Of a DNA stretch of 64,000 bases, positions 20,531 through 28,615 are shown one piece after another (position 1 is the first letter of the stretch; each line of letters starts with the position of its first letter). A model generated the notes under the pieces. It saw only the letters and a list, made by a program, of their open reading frames with translations. It was not told the DNA's origin and searched no databases. The position numbers and the translations under genes were made by a program. This DNA is from CBDESM01 sp965242485 (GTDB lineage Bacteria; Chloroflexota; Dehalococcoidia; Bin125), in NCBI GenBank assembly GCA_965242485.1, contig CBDESM010000003.1, positions 496,001-560,000 on the forward strand. Reading direction: 5' to 3'.

Positions 20531-21217
20531 GTGACGGCCAACACCGGTTCCGCAGCGCCCGACATCGAGCTGCATCACCTGCCCACCTCGCTCCATTTCC
20601 GCGGCCGCGAGATCGAGCTGCGCAACCTCGAAGACGCCGACCGCGACTCCCTGCTCGAATTCGGCCGCCGCCAGCAAGAGGACGACCTGCTCTTCCTCGA
20701 ACGCGACATCACCGACCCCGACGACGTCGCCGACTGGGTCGCCGACTCCGTCGCCGGCAACGTCAACACCATCGTCGGCCTCGACGCCGGCCGCGTCACC
20801 GGCTACGCCACCATCGAGCGCGGCCGCCTCCGCTGGACCCGCCACGTCGCCGAAATCCGCGTCATGGTCGACAAGGACGCCCGCCGCCTCGGCCTCGGCC
20901 ACGCGCTCCTCGGCCTCGCCTTCGAGGCCGCCCTCGCCGACGACGTCGCCAAAATCGTCGCCCAAATGACCCCCGACCAGAGCGGCGCCCGCCGCCTCTT
21001 CGAAAACCTCGGCTTCGTCCAGGACGCCGTCCTCGCCCAGCACGTCCGCTCCGCCGACGGCAACAGCCACGACTTGATCGTCATGCGCTTCGACACCGGC
21101 CAGCGCCGCATCTGCGCCGTCTGCGGCCAGAGCGCGCTCACCCTGATCCCGCTCGAGGGCCGCGAACTCTGCTGGTCCTGCTACGAAATGGAAGACGTCG
21201 AGCTCGGCGCAGGCTGA
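20531..21217 (+). CDS. GNAT acetyltransferase with C-terminal Cys4 knuckle
   Basis: A 228-aa GCN5-type N-acetyltransferase. The acyl-CoA loop is RRLGLGHALL in VMVDKDARRLGLGHALLGLA, and LFENLGFV is the usual C-terminal strand. A tail with CAVCG and CWSC could bind zinc, which is unusual for GNAT proteins. GTG at 20531 was chosen because GGAGGTG ends 6 nt before it. An in-frame ATG at 20486 lies only 4 nt after a TAGACT -10-like hexamer, too close to be the likely start. The gene lies between the cyclase and dodecin genes; its substrate is unknown. Confidence 0.8.
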   Translation: MTANTGSAAPDIELHHLPTSLHFRGREIELRNLEDADRDSLLEFGRRQQEDDLLFLERDITDPDDVADWVADSVAGNVNTIVGLDAGRVTGYATIERGRLRWTRHVAEIRVMVDKDARRLGLGHALLGLAFEAALADDVAKIVAQMTPDQSGARRLFENLGFVQDAVLAQHVRSADGNSHDLIVMRFDTGQRRICAVCGQSALTLIPLEGRELCWSCYEMEDVELGAG

Positions 21218-21239
21218 GCCCGCCCGAAGGAGCCCCGAC

Positions 21240-21479
21240 ATGGCCGAACGCACCGATCACACCTACAAGGTCATCGAGCTCGTCGGCTCGTCCAGCGAGG
21301 GCACCGATCAAGCCATCCGCAACGCCCTCGACCGCGCCGGCGAAACGATCAAGAACATCAACTGGTTCGAGGTCCGGGAAATCCGCGGCGCGATGCAGGA
21401 CGGCGAGATCGGCTGGTTCCAAGTCAAGCTCGGCGTCGGCTTCCGCGTCCTCGACCCCGCCGACCTCAGCGCCGAGTAA
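21240..21479 (+). CDS. Dodecin, flavin-storage protein
   Basis: A 79-aa dodecin, a small dodecameric shell that sequesters flavins between paired Trp side chains. YKVIELVGSSSEGTDQAIRN, the central INWFEVREIRG with the flavin-stacking Trp, and WFQVKLGVGFRV match the family along its whole length. It sits inside the hopanoid operon between GNAT and hpnC. A link to the flavoenzyme HpnE three genes downstream is possible but inferred. Confidence 0.95.
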   Translation: MAERTDHTYKVIELVGSSSEGTDQAIRNALDRAGETIKNINWFEVREIRGAMQDGEIGWFQVKLGVGFRVLDPADLSAE

Positions 21480-21495
21480 CCCCCAGCCGGCGACC

Positions 21496-22377
21496 ATGGC
21501 AACCATGGCGATCCGCGCGGCGCAGCCGCCGCCGAGCCCCGCCGACGCGCTCCGCTGGTGCGAGCGCTACGCCCGCCGCCATCAAGAGAACTTCACCGTC
21601 GTCTCCGCCCTCCTGCCCGAGCGCCACCGCGCCCCCATGTTCGCCGTCTACGCCTTCTGCCGCCGCACCGACGACCTCGGCGACGAAGCCGAAGGCGACC
21701 GCGTCGCCCTGCTCGAAGAATGGCGCGAGGAAACCGAGCGCGCCTTCGACGGCGAAGGCTCCCACCCCATCTCCGTCGCCCTCCACGACGTCGCCGTCCG
21801 CCACCCGCTCGAACCGCGCCCCTTCCTCGACCTGATCGAGGCCAACCTGCTCGACCAGCGCAAGCAGCGCTATGAAACCTTCGCCGAGCTGCTCGAATAC
21901 TGCCGCCTCTCCGCCAACTCCGTCGGCCGCATGGTCCTCGCCGTCTGGGGCTACGACGACGAGTACCGCGCCGCGCTCGCCGACCACACCTGCACCGGCC
22001 TCCAGCTCGCCAACCACTGGCAGGACATCGCCCGCGACTGGAAGCAGGGCCGCCTCTACCTGCCGCTCGAAGACCTGCGCGACTTCGGCGTCGCCGAAGC
22101 CGACATCGCCGCCGGCCGCTGCACCGACGCCTTCCGCGAACTGATGCAGTTCGAGGTCGACCGCGCCGAAGCCTGCTTCCGGCTCGGCGCCCGCCTCGTC
22201 GACGAGCTCCCCCGCTCGCTCTCGGTCGACGTGCAGCTCTTCACCGATGGCGGCCGCGCCGTGCTGCGCGCGATCGAAGCGCAGAACTACGACGTGCTCT
22301 CGCGCCGGCCCCGCGTCGGCAAGGCCCGCCGCGTCCTGCTCGCCGCCCGCGCCGCCGCGCTCGCGGCCCTGCGCTGA
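21496..22377 (+). CDS. hpnC: HpnC, squalene/phytoene synthase family (presqualene step)
   Basis: A 293-aa class I prenyl synthase. In the three-protein HpnCDE route it releases hydroxysqualene from presqualene diphosphate. The two Asp-rich motifs are RRTDDLGDE and NHWQDIARDW. YCRLSANSVGRMVL is a hallmark of the HpnC branch. It lies 17 nt after dodecin and 11 nt before hpnD. A second in-frame ATG at 21505 is an alternative start. Confidence 0.95.
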   Translation: MATMAIRAAQPPPSPADALRWCERYARRHQENFTVVSALLPERHRAPMFAVYAFCRRTDDLGDEAEGDRVALLEEWREETERAFDGEGSHPISVALHDVAVRHPLEPRPFLDLIEANLLDQRKQRYETFAELLEYCRLSANSVGRMVLAVWGYDDEYRAALADHTCTGLQLANHWQDIARDWKQGRLYLPLEDLRDFGVAEADIAAGRCTDAFRELMQFEVDRAEACFRLGARLVDELPRSLSVDVQLFTDGGRAVLRAIEAQNYDVLSRRPRVGKARRVLLAARAAALAALR

Positions 22378-22387
22378 GGAGCGCCCC

Positions 22388-23278
22388 ATGCAGCCCCCCG
22401 GCGAAGACGTCCTCGACGCCTACGAGCGCTGCCGCGCCTTCACCCGCGACCGCCGCTCCAGCTTCTACCTCGCCTTCCGCATCCTCCCGCCCTCCCGCCG
22501 GCGCGCCATCTACGCCGCCTACGCCTTCGCCGGCACCGTCGATGACGCCGTCGACGATGCCGGCAGCGAAGCAGGTCGCCGCGCCGAACTCTTCCGCGCC
22601 GCCGCCCTGCTCGACGCCGCCTACGCCGCCGAGCACGACCCCGACGACTGGCTCGCCGCCGCCCTCGGCGACGCCGTCCGCCGCTTCGGCATCCCCCGCG
22701 GCCACTTCGACGAACTCGTCGCCGGCATGACCCAGGACCTCGCCGTCTCCCGCTACCAAACCCGCGACGAACTCGAGCGCTACTGCTACCGCGCCGCCTC
22801 CGTGATCGGCCTGATCTGCATCGAAATCTTCGGCTATGGCGAAGCCGATCGCGAAGCCGCGACCGCGAGCGCCATCGCCATGGGCAAGGCCCTCCAAGTC
22901 ACCAACATCCTCCGCGACGTCCGCGAAGACGCCGAACGCGGCCGCATCTACCTCGCCCGCGAAGACATGCAGCGCCACGGCGTCGCCGAAGCCGATGTCC
23001 TCGCCGGATCGCTCACCCCCGAAATGCGGCATCTCCTCGCCGAATACGCGCAATGGGCCTACGCGCTCTACCGCGAGGGCGAGCGCCTGCTCCCGCTCCT
23101 CCCCCACGCCCGCTCCCGCATGTGCTGCAACGGACTGCAAGGCGTCTACCGCATGATCCTCGACGCGATCGTGGCCGCCGACTACGACGTCTTCGCCCGC
23201 CGCATCGCGCCCTCGCGGGCCGCCCGCGCCGCCCGCCTGCTCGAACTCTGGGCGCGCGCGGCCCTGCCGCCGCGGTAG
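22388..23278 (+). CDS. hpnD: HpnD, presqualene diphosphate synthase
   Basis: A 296-aa class I prenyl synthase that condenses two farnesyl diphosphates to presqualene diphosphate. Asp-rich motifs are GTVDDAVDDAG and NILRDVREDAERGRIYL, with YCYRAASVIGLICIEIFG between them as in HpnD. GAGGAGCG precedes the ATG. The order hpnC-hpnD-hpnE, directly adjacent, is the canonical squalene cassette. Confidence 0.95.
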   Translation: MQPPGEDVLDAYERCRAFTRDRRSSFYLAFRILPPSRRRAIYAAYAFAGTVDDAVDDAGSEAGRRAELFRAAALLDAAYAAEHDPDDWLAAALGDAVRRFGIPRGHFDELVAGMTQDLAVSRYQTRDELERYCYRAASVIGLICIEIFGYGEADREAATASAIAMGKALQVTNILRDVREDAERGRIYLAREDMQRHGVAEADVLAGSLTPEMRHLLAEYAQWAYALYREGERLLPLLPHARSRMCCNGLQGVYRMILDAIVAADYDVFARRIAPSRAARAARLLELWARAALPPR

Positions 23279-23283
23279 CCCCC

Positions 23284-24612
23284 GTGCCCCCGATCCTCAT
23301 CGTCGGCGCGGGCCTCGCCGGCCTCGCCGCCGCGCTCGATCTGGCCGAAGCCGGCCGCGACGTGCTCCTGCTCGAACGCCGCCCCTATGCCGGCGGCAAG
23401 GCCTTCTCCTTCCAAGACCCGCGCGGCGGCGCGCTGCTCGACAACGGCCAGCACATCACCATGCGCTGCTGCACCGCCCTCCACGACCTGCTCGAACGCG
23501 TCGGCGCGGCCGCCCTCGTCCGCTATCAGCCCGCACTCCGCGTCCCCGTGCTCGACCCCCGCAGCGGCCGCAGCGCCGCAATCGAATCCAATCCGCGCCT
23601 GCCCCCGCCGCTGCACCTCGCCCCGTCCCTGCTCCGCTACCCGCACCTGGACCCCCTCGAAAAAGCCGCCCTCGCCCGCGCGCTCCTGCCGATGCTGCAA
23701 ACCGCTCGCAGGGGCCGCTCCCTCCCCGAAGATGAAACCTTCGCCGACTGGCTCAAGCGGCACGGTCAAGGCGACCGCGCCATCTCCGAGTTCTGGGACC
23801 TGATCATCCGCCCCACCTGCAACGACCGCAGCACCGCCGTCAGCGCCGCCCAAGCCTTCCAGGTCTTCCGCGACGGCTTCCTCCGCGACCCGCGCGCCTC
23901 CGCCATCGGACTCTTCCAAGACGGCCTCGGCCGAATCTCCGACGCCGTCCTGCAACGCTTCGCCCAACTCGGCGGCCGCGTCCGCCTCGCTGCCCGGGTC
24001 CGCGAGATCGGCATCTCCGAAACCGGCGCGCTCTGCGCCCGCACCGGCGACGACCTCAGCGCCGCCGCAATCGTGCTCGCGCTCCCTCCCGCAGCAGCCG
24101 CCCAAGTGCTCCCCGCCGAATGGCGCTCCCGCCCCCCGTTCGACGCCCTAGACCGCTTCGAAACCTCCCCCATCGTCAACGTCCACATGCATTGGGATCG
24201 CCCCATTGCTCCCGAACCGCTCACCGCCGTGCTCGACGAACGCCTCCAGTTCGTCTTCACCCGCCCCGCGCCCGACGGCGGCCAATGGCTGACCGCCTCC
24301 CTCAGCGCCGCCCATGATCAAGCCGCGATGCCGCGGGCCGCAATTGCCGCCGATGCCGAACGCGCCGTCCGCGACGCCTGGCCCTCCGCGCGGAACGCCG
24401 AACTGCTCGCCTGGCGGACGATCAAGGAGCGCGACGCCACCTTCCGCCCGCTGCCCGGCATCGCCGCCTCGCGCCCCGGCTCCGCCACGCCGATCCCCGG
24501 CCTCGTCCTCGCCGGCGCCTGGACGGATACCGGCTGGCCCGCCACGCTCGAATCCGCCGTCCGCAGCGGCCGCGCCGCCGCCGCCGAAATCGAGCGTCAG
24601 CTCGGCGCTTGA
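23284..24612 (+). CDS. hpnE: HpnE, hydroxysqualene dehydroxylase
   Basis: A 442-aa FAD-dependent amine-oxidase-fold enzyme that reduces hydroxysqualene to squalene. The dinucleotide-binding motif is IVGAGLAGLAAALDLAEAG, followed by ERRPYAGGKAFSF and LLDNGQHITM, which are typical of HpnE. The C-terminal FAD contact is LVLAGAWTDTGWPATLESA. The GTG start at 23284 puts the Gly-rich motif at residues 7-12. It lies 5 nt after hpnD and closes the operon, convergent with the GGQ protein gene. Confidence 0.95.
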   Translation: MPPILIVGAGLAGLAAALDLAEAGRDVLLLERRPYAGGKAFSFQDPRGGALLDNGQHITMRCCTALHDLLERVGAAALVRYQPALRVPVLDPRSGRSAAIESNPRLPPPLHLAPSLLRYPHLDPLEKAALARALLPMLQTARRGRSLPEDETFADWLKRHGQGDRAISEFWDLIIRPTCNDRSTAVSAAQAFQVFRDGFLRDPRASAIGLFQDGLGRISDAVLQRFAQLGGRVRLAARVREIGISETGALCARTGDDLSAAAIVLALPPAAAAQVLPAEWRSRPPFDALDRFETSPIVNVHMHWDRPIAPEPLTAVLDERLQFVFTRPAPDGGQWLTASLSAAHDQAAMPRAAIAADAERAVRDAWPSARNAELLAWRTIKERDATFRPLPGIAASRPGSATPIPGLVLAGAWTDTGWPATLESAVRSGRAAAAEIERQLGA

Positions 24613-24620
24613 CCCCTCGC

Positions 24621-25157
24621 TCAGCGCGACCACAGCGGATGCAGCCCCCGCCGCTCCCGGATCGCGTTCGCCGCCGCGAACAGCCGCGGCTCCGACCCGA
24701 GCACCCGGCTCAACTGCCCCGTCGAGCAGCCGATCGCCGCCGCCGCATCCGAGACCGCGCCCCCGGCCGCATCCAGCAAATCCAGCAGCTCCCGCGCCCC
24801 TGTCCAAAAATCCCGGTGCGATGGCCCGATCCGCCCATGCTTGGGCACTTCCCCGGCCCCGGCCGAAAACGGCAGGATCGCCTGCAAGCACGGCGGCGGA
24901 TGGTACTGATCCAAGTCGACCGGGCGCCGCATCTCCAGCGCGATCGCGCGCCGCAGCCGCCTCAGCGCGTTGGCCCGGTTCTGCGCCTGCGAGCGCCGCT
25001 CCGTCCCCTGCGCCCGCGCTCCGCTCGGCTCGTGCACCAGCCGCACCGCCGTGTCGTTGCGGTTGCGGTGCTGCCCGCCGGGACCGGACGCGCGGAACAA
25101 ATCCACCCGGCACTGCGCCAGCAGCGCCGCATCGTCGAGCGCCAGCCAGTCATCCAT
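24621..25157 (-). CDS. Release-factor-like GGQ protein with extra C-terminal domain
   Basis: A 178-aa protein with the RF-1/ArfB catalytic GGQ (residues 27-29, ASGPGGQHRNRNDTAVRL), which in relatives hydrolyses peptidyl-tRNA in the ribosome. Unlike ArfB, it has no long basic tail. After the catalytic domain come about 60 residues with the look of a helix-turn-helix (DAAAAIGCSTGQLSRVL). No stop-codon-recognition domain is present, so it is probably a rescue factor. The start has a TAGGCT hexamer 7 nt upstream on the minus strand and no ribosome-binding site, so it may be leaderless. It is divergent from the alpha/beta hydrolase. Confidence 0.82.
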   Translation of the reverse strand: MDDWLALDDAALLAQCRVDLFRASGPGGQHRNRNDTAVRLVHEPSGARAQGTERRSQAQNRANALRRLRRAIALEMRRPVDLDQYHPPPCLQAILPFSAGAGEVPKHGRIGPSHRDFWTGARELLDLLDAAGGAVSDAAAAIGCSTGQLSRVLGSEPRLFAAANAIRERRGLHPLWSR

Positions 25158-25164
25158 CCTGCCG

Positions 25165-25186
25165 AGCCTAAGCGCGGGGATACACT
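25165..25186. promoter_or_regulatory. Divergent -10-like pair between the GGQ and hydrolase genes
   Basis: TAGGCT on the minus strand (complement of 25165-25170) lies 7 nt before the GGQ start. TACACT on the plus strand (25181-25186) would start the hydrolase mRNA near 25193 with a 27-nt leader carrying CGGAG. Confidence 0.5.
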
Positions 25187-25219
25187 CCCCGCACCGCACG
25201 CCGCACCCCCGGAGCGCCC

Positions 25220-26059
25220 ATGCCCGCCCCATCTTCCGCGACCATCTCCGTCAACGGCCTCGACCTCCACTACATCGACTGGGGCGGCGACGCCCCCGTA
25301 CCCGCCGTCTCCCTGCACGGCTTCGCCCTCAACGCGCACTCCTGGGACGAAGTCGCACCCGCGCTCTCCGACCTGCTCCGCTGGCGCGCGCTCGACCAGC
25401 GCGGACACGGCCTCTCCGCCCGCGCCCCCGAACTCGCCGACTACTCCCGCGACCACATGGCCGCCGACATCGCCGCCTTCATCGACTCGCTCGGCCTCGA
25501 CCGACCCGTCGTCGTCGGCCACAGCATGGGCGGCATGAACGCCATGACCTTCGCCGCCGCCAACCCCGGCGCCCTCCGCGCCCTGATCCTCGTCGACGTC
25601 GGCCCCGAAGTCTCCGTCGACGGCGCAACCCAAGTCCGCCAGTTCGTCGCCGGCCCCTACGAAATGGACTCGCTCGACGACTGGGTCGAGCACACCCACA
25701 AGTACTACCCCTTCCGCTCCAAGGAGCGCATCCGCGCCCGCCTAGCCGTCTCCCTCCGCGAAACCGCCGACGGCAAGCAGGCCAAGCAGTTCGACGAGCG
25801 CTTCCGCCAGGCCGAATTCCGCGGCGTCGCCGAAAGCCGCACCGACATCTGGGAAAGCGCCCGCGGCATCTCCGTCCCGACCCTGCTCCTGCACGGCGGG
25901 AAAAGTCCCGTCCTCAAGCGCGAGCAGGCCGAGCAGTTCGCCGCCGCCGTCCCGCAGGTGCGGCTGGTCACGATCCCCGAAGCCGGCCACTCCGTCGCCG
26001 GCGACCAGCCCGAAGCCTTCGCGGCGGCGGTCCGCGCCTTCCTCGGCGAAGTCCTCTAG
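25220..26059 (+). CDS. Alpha/beta hydrolase
   Basis: A 279-aa alpha/beta-fold hydrolase. The nucleophile is Ser102 in VVGHSMGGMN. The oxyanion region is SLHGFALNAHSWD, RALDQRGHG is typical, and the catalytic His is in IPEAGHSVAGDQP near the end. Such enzymes cleave esters, epoxides or C-C bonds; the substrate is not readable. A short leader with CGGAG precedes the ATG. It is followed at 4 nt by a membrane-anchored protein gene. Confidence 0.9.
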   Translation: MPAPSSATISVNGLDLHYIDWGGDAPVPAVSLHGFALNAHSWDEVAPALSDLLRWRALDQRGHGLSARAPELADYSRDHMAADIAAFIDSLGLDRPVVVGHSMGGMNAMTFAAANPGALRALILVDVGPEVSVDGATQVRQFVAGPYEMDSLDDWVEHTHKYYPFRSKERIRARLAVSLRETADGKQAKQFDERFRQAEFRGVAESRTDIWESARGISVPTLLLHGGKSPVLKREQAEQFAAAVPQVRLVTIPEAGHSVAGDQPEAFAAAVRAFLGEVL

Positions 26060-26063
26060 CGCC

Positions 26064-26603
26064 ATGCCCGACCCGCCAGCCGCCCGGCGCAGGCGGACCC
26101 CGGCCCTGATCCTGCCGATCATCGGCATGGCGATCGGCTTCGTCGGCGCGCTCCTCATCCTCTTCTTGATCAACTCCGGCGGCGACTCGCCCCCCGAAGA
26201 CCCCGTCTACCCGCCCGGCTGGCGCGGCGACTTCCTCCGCACCGTCGACGAGTTCGACGCCGCCCTCGCCGCCACCGCCCCGCCCGAAGAAGGCGAAGCC
26301 TGCCGAGAGGCCGAGGGCCCCGCCTGCAACCGCCGCCGCGAAGACCTCCGCCAGGCCCTGCCCGACCTCATCCGCTTCCGCGACGAGCTCCTGATCACCG
26401 AAGCTCCGCTACGGCACGTGGACTGGCTGCAGCGCTACGCCGCCGCCGTCGCCAAGCTCGCCTCGGCTTGGGACGCCGAATTCAACGCCCTGCTCGATCA
26501 GGATCGCGGCGCGGTCCTCGCCGCCTACCAGCGCGGACTCGATGCCAGCGCCGAGGCGATCGCCCTGCGCGACGAGCTCAGCGCGCTTCCAGAATCGCCT
26601 TGA
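26064..26603 (+). CDS. Hypothetical protein with one N-terminal membrane helix
   Basis: Not recognised. A 179-aa protein: a basic start (AARRRRTP), one transmembrane helix (about residues 14-37, LILPIIGMAIGFVGALLILFL) and a helical domain with two Cys (EACREAEGPACNRR) that could form a disulfide outside the membrane. It follows the hydrolase gene at 4 nt. Its last 26 nt overlap the convergent SRPBCC gene. Confidence 0.7.
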   Translation: MPDPPAARRRRTPALILPIIGMAIGFVGALLILFLINSGGDSPPEDPVYPPGWRGDFLRTVDEFDAALAATAPPEEGEACREAEGPACNRRREDLRQALPDLIRFRDELLITEAPLRHVDWLQRYAAAVAKLASAWDAEFNALLDQDRGAVLAAYQRGLDASAEAIALRDELSALPESP

Positions 26604-27033
26604 GCTGCCTCAGTTCCTTGCGCATTTGCCGCCTGAACAACCGAGACATCAGCGGTCGCAGGCCGACGAACATCACCGCCGTGAACCAATGGTCGCTCTC
26701 CGCCGTCATCGAGTTGCGCACGCGGGTGCCGTCCCCTTCGCGCGCCAGCGTGAGATCGCCGGTGAACAGGAACAGGCCCTCGAACCCCTCGATCGCCAGC
26801 CGCCGCTCCGGCTCGAACGCCGTGATCCGCAGCGCCACCGGGCCCTTCCCCGCGCCGCCCTCGTAGGCCCCGCGGATCACGGTGCCCACGCCCGGCGGCC
26901 CGTCGCCCTCGATCTCCGAACCCGACATCCCGTCCACCCACTCGTCCTGGTTGCAGGGATCGCCCACGTACCCCCAGACCGCGTCCGGCCGCCGCTCGAT
27001 CATCATCTCCGCCGTCGCGCTCAGCGTCGCCAT
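26578..27033 (-). CDS. SRPBCC (START/polyketide-cyclase fold) protein
   Basis: A 151-aa helix-grip protein that binds a hydrophobic ligand. The N-terminal strand MATLSATAEMMIERRPDAVW, the PCNQDEWVDGMSG segment, the strand EPERRLAIEGFEG and the C-terminal helix with LFRRQMRKELRQLKAIL fit the fold. TAGCCT lies 7 nt before the ATG on the minus strand (complement of 27041-27046) with no ribosome-binding site, so the gene may be leaderless. It lies 10 nt downstream of cofE and may also be read through from it. Confidence 0.85.
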   Translation of the reverse strand: MATLSATAEMMIERRPDAVWGYVGDPCNQDEWVDGMSGSEIEGDGPPGVGTVIRGAYEGGAGKGPVALRITAFEPERRLAIEGFEGLFLFTGDLTLAREGDGTRVRNSMTAESDHWFTAVMFVGLRPLMSRLFRRQMRKELRQLKAILEAR

Positions 27034-27043
27034 GGCGGGAAGG

Positions 27044-27802
27044 CTAGCGGAACAGGTCCTGCTCCGCCGCCCGGATCAGCGGCTGGTGATCCGCCTCCTC
27101 CAGCGCCACGTCCAGCCCCCGGATCACCGCCACCGGCACCGCGTCCAGCTTGTTCATCACCGGCTCCGCCGCCGACGCCAGCTCGTCCGCCCAGCACATC
27201 TCCGTCACCCGCAGGTCGTACCCCGCCGCATCCGTCTGCCCGATGTACGAATAGATCGGCCGCATCCCGCTCACCCCGATCGCCACGTTCGTCAGCCCGT
27301 TCCGCCACGGCCGCCCGAACGTGTCCGAAACGATCACCGGCACGTCCGCCTGCCCCCGCTCCGCCAGCCCCCGCCGAATCGCCGCGGCCGAGGCCGAAGA
27401 ATCCACCGGCAGCAGGCAGACCGCCCCCTCGCTCACGTTCGACTGGTCGATCCCCGCGTTCGCGCAGATCCAGCCGTGCTTCGTCTCCGACAGGATCAGC
27501 CCGTTCGTCATCCGCACGATCCGCTTCGACTCCCGCAGCACCAGCTCCACCGCCCGCGCGTCCCGCTCCCACGCATCGGCCCACTCCTTCGCGAAATCCC
27601 CCGCCGTGATCGTGTCCAGCCGCACCACCCGCCCCTCCGCCTTGGACACGATCTTCTGCGTCACCACCAGCACGTCGCCCGCCTCCAGCGGCGTCTCCTG
27701 CGCCTCCAGCGCATCCGCGATCAGCCCCGCCAGATCATCCCCCTCGCGCACCTCCGGAATGCCCCCCACGGCGAACACCCGGTACTCGGACGGCGCGGCC
27801 AC
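27044..27802 (-). CDS. cofE: Coenzyme F420-0:L-glutamate ligase (CofE)
   Basis: A 252-aa CofE homologue that adds glutamates to F420-0 with GTP. EAGDVLVVTQKIVSKAEGR, RMTNGLILSETKHGWICANAG, DQSNVSEG and VIVSDTFGRPWRNGLTNVAIG are its signatures. Length matches a stand-alone CofE rather than the FbiB fusion of mycobacteria. The GTG start at 27802 lies 2 nt after the npdG stop with a G-rich ribosome-binding site. The npdG-cofE pair is strong evidence that the organism uses F420; cofC and cofD are not in view. Confidence 0.94.
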   Translation of the reverse strand: MAAPSEYRVFAVGGIPEVREGDDLAGLIADALEAQETPLEAGDVLVVTQKIVSKAEGRVVRLDTITAGDFAKEWADAWERDARAVELVLRESKRIVRMTNGLILSETKHGWICANAGIDQSNVSEGAVCLLPVDSSASAAAIRRGLAERGQADVPVIVSDTFGRPWRNGLTNVAIGVSGMRPIYSYIGQTDAAGYDLRVTEMCWADELASAAEPVMNKLDAVPVAVIRGLDVALEEADHQPLIRAAEQDLFR

Positions 27803-27804
27803 GA

Positions 27805-28485
27805 TCAGCCCCCCTTCGCCGGGTCGATGCCGACCATCCGCACCGCCGCCTGCGCCTTGTAGCGCATGTTCATCCCGATGATCAGCGCCGTCAGATCCTC
27901 CACGAACTTCGACATCGCCAGCGGCCCCGCGTCCACCGCGCGCAAATCCGGCATCTTCCCCACCAGATCGGCCACCGCCGCCTTGCCCTCCGCGTCGTCG
28001 CCCGTGATCAGCACGTCCCCTTCCATCGGATTCTGCAGCGCCTTCAGCTTGCGCGCGCTCAAATTGTGGAACGCCCCGATCACCGTCGCCTCCGGCAGCA
28101 GCGCCTGCGCCTGCTCCGTCGCGCTCCCCTGCGGCACCTCCGACACCCCCGGCACTCCCTCGTTCATCACCAGCGGCACCGCCGCATCGATCACCAGCTT
28201 CGCCCCGATGTCGTCGCGCAGATCGTTCAGCGTCGCCTCGTGCCCGTCGAACGGCACCACCACCACCACGATCTCCGCCTCCCGCACCACCTCCGCGTTC
28301 ACCCCGCCGCCGGCGTCCGCCGACCCGCCCGCTCCCGCCACCGCCTCGGCGATCTCGGCCGCCGCCGCGTCCGCCCGCTCCGGCCGTCGCGAGCCGATCA
28401 GCACCCGTTCGCCGGCCATCGCCAGCCGCATCGCCAGACCCAGGCCCTCGGGCCCCGTCCCGCCGATGAATCCGATCGTTGCCAT
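27805..28485 (-). CDS. npdG: NADPH:F420 oxidoreductase (NpdG)
   Basis: A 226-aa reductase moving hydride between NADPH and F420. The N-terminal Rossmann motif is MATIGFIGGTGPEGLGLA, with IGSRRPERA as the NADP-phosphate contact. VIGAFHNLSARKL and MPDLRAVDAGPLAMSKFVE match the family. It is the first gene of a minus-strand operon with cofE and is divergent from the ABC transporter. Confidence 0.94.
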   Translation of the reverse strand: MATIGFIGGTGPEGLGLAMRLAMAGERVLIGSRRPERADAAAAEIAEAVAGAGGSADAGGGVNAEVVREAEIVVVVVPFDGHEATLNDLRDDIGAKLVIDAAVPLVMNEGVPGVSEVPQGSATEQAQALLPEATVIGAFHNLSARKLKALQNPMEGDVLITGDDAEGKAAVADLVGKMPDLRAVDAGPLAMSKFVEDLTALIIGMNMRYKAQAAVRMVGIDPAKGG

Positions 28486-28542
28486 AACAGGACGCCTCTC
28501 CGCACCCGCCGATTCGCGGCTCTACTGGGTCGCGGCGGATCG

Positions 28543-28548
28543 TAGACT
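28543..28548 (+). promoter_or_regulatory. -10-like TAGACT for the ABC transporter operon
   Basis: TAGACT would give a leader of about 60 nt before the ATPase gene. The leader is too short and lacks the conserved bases for a TPP riboswitch. Confidence 0.4.
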
Positions 28549-28615
28549 GAGGCTCCCCGCGCCAGCTGCGCCGAAACCTCCGCCGCCCGCGGCACGATAA
28601 CAAAGGCCTCCCTGC

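Noticed and set aside
28549..28615. A TPP riboswitch upstream of the NMT1-type transporter.
   Set aside because: The leader is about 60 nt, shorter than a TPP aptamer, and lacks its conserved CUGAGA-type and ACC-type segments.
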